Assembly: GCA_017997315.1 (NCBI GenBank)
Contig: JAGOFF010000025.1
Location: 1-16,949 of the forward strand
Reading direction: 5' to 3'
DNA length: 16,949 nucleotides
Source of the DNA: Clostridia bacterium
GTDB lineage: Bacteria > Bacillota > Clostridia > Saccharofermentanales > UBA5734
The notes below the pieces were generated by a model. It saw only the letters and a program-made list of their open reading frames with translations, was not told the origin of the DNA and did not search any database. The translations under genes were made by a program, and so were the position numbers. Shown one piece after another: positions 14,289 to 16,949 of this stretch; position 1 is the first letter of the stretch; each line of letters begins with the position of its first letter.

Positions 14289-14326
14289 TCATACCCATTC
14301 CTCCGCCCGACCACAACCGGATCACG

Positions 14327-14372
14327 GAGAAAATCAAAAGGAATGAGCCCGGGAGTCCGGGCTCATTCCTTT
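14327..14372 (-). terminator. Intrinsic terminator after the SnoaL-like gene
   Basis: The arms at 14337-14352 and 14357-14372 are a perfect 16-bp inverted repeat (core GAATGAGCCCGG) with a 4-base loop. On the minus strand the stem is followed by TTTTGATTTTC. It separates this unit from the transporter gene. Confidence 0.93.
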
Positions 14373-14409
14373 CATATAAACCAGCCATTTTCGATATGCG
14401 GCGGCGGGT

Positions 14410-15393
14410 TCAGTCCTGCTCTTTGAGTCCGCACCCCGCCGGGAATTCATGGATCCGGTTGATCGCAAACGCTTCTTCCCGAGGGGTGGAGGCTTTGGAC
14501 CAGTCGATGGTTTTCTCGTATCCGGCATAATCGCTGATCCGGATCGAGCAGATCAGGCCGTCCTCGTTGCGCATGTACGCCGCGATTCCGGACAGGCAGA
14601 CCCGGCCCCCTTCGCTCACGCCGGCGTCGGTGACGATGTGGACCCATTCGATCACGCCGGTGACGCCGTCGTCGATGAGCGTCTCGTAGCGCATGCCCAC
14701 CCACTTCGGAATGTACGTCGCCATATGGGAGTAGTTTTTCCGGATCGTCGCGTGGTCGTGCGGGGCGGGAACCGAACCGGCCGGGCCGTATCCGCCGAAC
14801 TTGCAGTCGTCGCTGGTGCACCTTACGACACGCTCGACGTCCACGCTCGGCACGTGGTGCAGTGCGGCGTAGTACTCGCGGACCGCGCCGGTCAGCAGGC
14901 CGGGATCCCCCATTTCCAGATGGGCGGACCGGAACATCGGCTTCCGGTACGGCTGGTACTGCGGCAGGAACGTGCAGTGATGATAGACGCGTACTTCATC
15001 GAGCAGGCTGTGCGCCCGCAGGTCGCCCACAACAAACATCGGGACTTCGTCGATCATCCCGTCGACGACAAAGCTTACGACCACTTCGGTCACGGATCGT
15101 CCGCCGGAACGGGTCTGGAAGAAGGCTTCGGCTGTCGCGCTGACCGCGCGGTATTCCGAAAGCCAGCGCCCGGCCATGGCCCGGATCCCGGACTTGCCTT
15201 CGAACCGTCCGAACGGCATGTCCGCAGCGCTGGCATCCTTGCCGAACTGCTTCGTCTCGTCGAACAATGCGGCGACATCGTCGGACCTTCCGTCGCACAG
15301 CGCCTGGACAAACATCCATTCGGGCGAATCGACGATCCCCTGTTGAGGACGGTCGTACAGGAGTTTCAATTCTGCTCTTTTTCGGATCTCCAT
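14410..15393 (-). CDS. Tandem SnoaL/NTF2-like domain protein
   Basis: The 327-residue protein seems to hold two alpha+beta-barrel domains of the SnoaL-like type. The first (about 22-150) has LCDGRSDDVAALFDE followed by FGRFEGKSGIRAMAGRWL and beta strands ending near VRVYHHCTFLP; the second (about 165-310) has VREYYAALHHVPSVDVERVV and WVGMRYETLIDDGVTGVIEW. Family knowledge: such folds serve as small-molecule cyclases, isomerases, hydratases or binding subunits, so function cannot be inferred. No signal peptide or membrane span is visible. ATG 15393 is taken because the protein-like sequence begins there; its SD is weak (AAAGG 12 nt upstream). ATG 15471 in frame would add 26 residues of unlikely composition. 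The open frame further upstream is a shadow of the phzF-like gene. It lies 167 bp downstream of that gene. Confidence 0.8.
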   Translation of the reverse strand: MEIRKRAELKLLYDRPQQGIVDSPEWMFVQALCDGRSDDVAALFDETKQFGKDASAADMPFGRFEGKSGIRAMAGRWLSEYRAVSATAEAFFQTRSGGRSVTEVVVSFVVDGMIDEVPMFVVGDLRAHSLLDEVRVYHHCTFLPQYQPYRKPMFRSAHLEMGDPGLLTGAVREYYAALHHVPSVDVERVVRCTSDDCKFGGYGPAGSVPAPHDHATIRKNYSHMATYIPKWVGMRYETLIDDGVTGVIEWVHIVTDAGVSEGGRVCLSGIAAYMRNEDGLICSIRISDYAGYEKTIDWSKASTPREEAFAINRIHEFPAGCGLKEQD

Positions 15394-15468
15394 GTGTGCA
15401 CCATGCCTTTCGCCGCCCGGTGGAAAGATGTCGGAAAAGGGCCGCCGGACGTTGCTGTTTCCATTTAG

Positions 15469-15500
15469 CATGTCGTTGACATGCACATGTGTCAAGACAT
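15469..15500 (-). promoter_or_regulatory. Dyad overlapping a TTGACA box before the SnoaL-like gene
   Basis: TTGACA (15476-15481) and TGTCAA (15490-15495) form an inverted repeat about 15485.5. An outer ATGTC/GACAT pair (15470-15474 and 15496-15500) is offset by one base. On the minus strand the TTGACA at 15490-15495 could be a -35 box; the hexamer 17 bp on (CATGCT, 15467-15472) is a poor -10. An operator or weak regulated promoter is possible. Confidence 0.35.
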
Positions 15501-15560
15501 CGTCGGTAAAACCGCGGAAACAAGCCATCCGGCCGGAGAGGACGAGCGGTGCGGCCCGGA

Positions 15561-16349
15561 TCAGTCGACGGTGATCCTGCCTGCCAGATACAGGACCGCG
15601 CGGCCGCCGATCCGCACCCGGTCCCCTTCGTCGCCGCACAGGAAAGCGCCACCGCGGCGGGACAGCTGTCGGGAGGTCATCTGTGTTTTCCCCAACCGCC
15701 CGCTCCAGTAGGGAATCAGCGTGCAGTGCGACGAACCGGTCGCGGGATCCTCGGGAATTCCCGCCCCCGGAGCGAAATACCGCGATACGAAGTCGCATTG
15801 CGAACCCGGTGCGGTCGCGATGATCCCGAACGCGTCGGTCGCGCGGGCCAACGCCGTGTGATCCGGACAAAGTCCCGCCACTTCCGCCTCGTCCCGCAGC
15901 AGCACCAGCAGGTCTCGTGAACACACCGCCTCCAGGACCGGCGCGCCGAGTGCCTCCTCCAGCCCGTCCGGCACCGGACAGGGACGACCGGGACGGCGCG
16001 GGAATCCCATCTGGTACACATCCCCCTCCCGGTCGACGGTCAGGACCCCGCTCATCGTGCGGAACGCGACATGCCGCAGGTCGGGATCCACATGGTTCAT
16101 CAGGATGAATGCGGTTGCGAGCGTAGCATGTCCGCACAGGTCGATCTCGACTTCGGGGGTGAACCAGCGCAGATCCCAATCCCGGGAATCCGTTCCGCAG
16201 GGTGTCGCAAAGGCGGTTTCGGACAGATTGTTCTCGGCGGCGATCCGCTGCATGGTTTCCGCATCCAGAGGATGATCCGGCAGGCAGACCCCCGCAGGAT
16301 TCCCGCCGAACCGGCGATCGGTGAAGATGTCCGCGACATAGTAATTCAT
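15561..16349 (-). CDS. PhzF family isomerase/epimerase-like protein
   Basis: The 262-residue protein starts MNYYVADIFTDRRFGGNPAG, the typical opening of the PhzF fold, a double diaminopimelate-epimerase-like barrel. The GGNPAGV motif (15-21), the catalytic glutamate at Glu44 in NNLSETAF (equivalent to Glu45 of PhzF), DLCGHATLA (near 70), and EDPATGSSHC (near 210) are all present. Family knowledge: PhzF itself isomerises a phenazine precursor, but most members in genomes without other phenazine genes have unknown substrates; no phenazine genes are here. The ATG overlaps the permease stop as ATGA, with AGGAGGG about 11 nt upstream, so the two are cotranslated. The ending GRITVD is normal. Confidence 0.92.
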   Translation of the reverse strand: MNYYVADIFTDRRFGGNPAGVCLPDHPLDAETMQRIAAENNLSETAFATPCGTDSRDWDLRWFTPEVEIDLCGHATLATAFILMNHVDPDLRHVAFRTMSGVLTVDREGDVYQMGFPRRPGRPCPVPDGLEEALGAPVLEAVCSRDLLVLLRDEAEVAGLCPDHTALARATDAFGIIATAPGSQCDFVSRYFAPGAGIPEDPATGSSHCTLIPYWSGRLGKTQMTSRQLSRRGGAFLCGDEGDRVRIGGRAVLYLAGRITVD

Positions 16350-16949
16350 ACGGTCAGATCCCTCCTTTTGAAACGCATATAGGCGCAGGCGAGGCTGGCT
16401 GCCGTCCAGACGGCGCACAGCAGGAGCGCCCACCACGCGATGGATTCCCCGGACATCAGGTCCTGCGCCGGGAAATACTTGAACGGCGTCAGATACCTCA
16501 GGAACCCGAGTTTTCCGTTCATGTCGATCCCGACGGACAGGAAGTACGTCCCCAGGATGACACCGGCCGCGGCCGAGGTGGCGCCCCGGGCATTCCGCAG
16601 GTTTGCGCCGAATGCGATGCCGACCGCAAGAAAGGTGACCTGGAACACGAACAGCGCGAGCATCATGACGGCGATCCTGCCGGCCAGCGGAGCCCCGGAC
16701 GTGTTGTACTGTTCGACATGGTACACCGAGGCGGCCAGCGTGACCAGGTTGAAGACCAGTGCCTGGAACAGCCCCGCCAGCAGCTTGGCCGTGACCACCC
16801 GGTTGCGGGTGACCGGCTTGGCGAACAGGAAGTCCGCGGAATGATCCCGCTCCTCCTTGGCGATCAGCACCGCGCCGAGCATGCATGCCTGGATCGCCCC
16901 CAGCAGCAGAAAGTAGGGAAAGAAACAGGAATAGAAACCTTCCACCCGG
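16346..16949 (-). CDS. ABC-2 type transporter permease (5' end outside window)
   Basis: About 200 residues are visible with the C-terminus intact. The protein has several hydrophobic segments and the hallmark cytoplasmic stretch IAKEERDHSADFLFAKPVTR followed by NRVVTAKL, typical of ABC-2 permeases that form bitopic or multispan exporter halves (ABC2_membrane_5-like). Four or so further spans end in WWALLLCAVWTAASLACAY and a basic tail. The frame stays open to the window edge; a GTG at 16945 is in frame but is not a convincing start, since the first membrane span and about 60-80 residues would be missing. Its ATPase partner is presumably further upstream on the minus strand. The stop overlaps the phzF-like start. 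Confidence 0.87.
   Translation of the reverse strand, partial: RVEGFYSCFFPYFLLLGAIQACMLGAVLIAKEERDHSADFLFAKPVTRNRVVTAKLLAGLFQALVFNLVTLAASVYHVEQYNTSGAPLAGRIAVMMLALFVFQVTFLAVGIAFGANLRNARGATSAAAGVILGTYFLSVGIDMNGKLGFLRYLTPFKYFPAQDLMSGESIAWWALLLCAVWTAASLACAYMRFKRRDLTV

Noticed and set aside
11493..14400. Direct repeat of the tRNA 3' end as an attachment site
   Set aside because: I found no second copy of the TTCGAATCC...CCGGCA segment by eye, so att sites are not supported.
14449..15468. Plus-strand gene opposite the SnoaL-like gene
   Set aside because: Its translation has no family resemblance and mirrors the codon bias of the minus-strand gene.
15394..16179. Long N-terminal extension of the SnoaL-like protein
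   Set aside because: The upstream open frame is a shadow of the PhzF-like gene in another frame; high GC content leaves such frames open.
16350..16886. PhzF fused to an N-terminal 180-residue region
   Set aside because: That part shadows the ABC-2 permease, and the family's start MNYYVADIF is at 16349 with an ATGA overlap.

Overview
The window looks like chromosomal DNA from a GC-rich, Gram-positive-type anaerobe (Bacillota, Clostridia-like). This is an inference. It rests on AGGAGG-type ribosome binding sites, TTGACA/TATAAT promoters, the two-part short HisG plus HisZ enzyme, and an aldo/keto reductase carrying two ferredoxin-type 4Fe-4S motifs. No phage, transposase or CRISPR signature is visible.

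Layout. (1) 1-2536: a partial glycoside hydrolase family 3 gene on the minus strand and a divergent Fe-S aldo/keto reductase on the plus strand. They share a 222 bp intergenic region with overlapping palindromes. (2) 2574-11326: an apparently complete histidine operon, hisZ-G-D-C-B-purC-H-A-F-I-E, behind a near-consensus promoter and a short hairpin leader. Nearly all junctions overlap (ATGA/GTGA) or are a few bases long. A purine gene, purC (SAICAR synthase), sits between hisB and hisH; hisE has a strong SD and possibly its own promoter. (3) 11401-11570: a single tRNA-Gln(CUG) gene with its own promoter and long hairpin terminator. (4) 11571-14330: a visibly less GC-rich segment with an aminoglycoside-phosphotransferase-fold kinase and a convergent MFS transporter. 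(5) 14327-16949, minus strand: a partial ABC-2 permease translationally coupled to a PhzF-family protein, then a tandem SnoaL/NTF2-like protein.

How the genes work together. HisG and HisZ form the first enzyme, which uses ATP and PRPP. HisE, HisI and HisA convert the product to PRFAR. HisH and HisF make imidazole-glycerol phosphate and release AICAR. HisB, HisC and HisD finish to histidine; the histidinol-phosphate phosphatase is not in the window. PurC makes SAICAR, the precursor of the AICAR that HisF releases, so the operon links histidine and purine synthesis.

The most interesting signal lies ahead of the kinase gene. A promoter-like site is followed by a 19-codon leader peptide ORF with a plausible ribosome binding site. 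The leader's stop codon falls in a small hairpin, and the segment just after it can pair exactly with the 3' arm of an intrinsic terminator before the gene. This is the architecture of a ribosome-controlled transcription attenuator, as known for some antibiotic-inducible resistance genes. I could not assign it to a described RNA family by eye.
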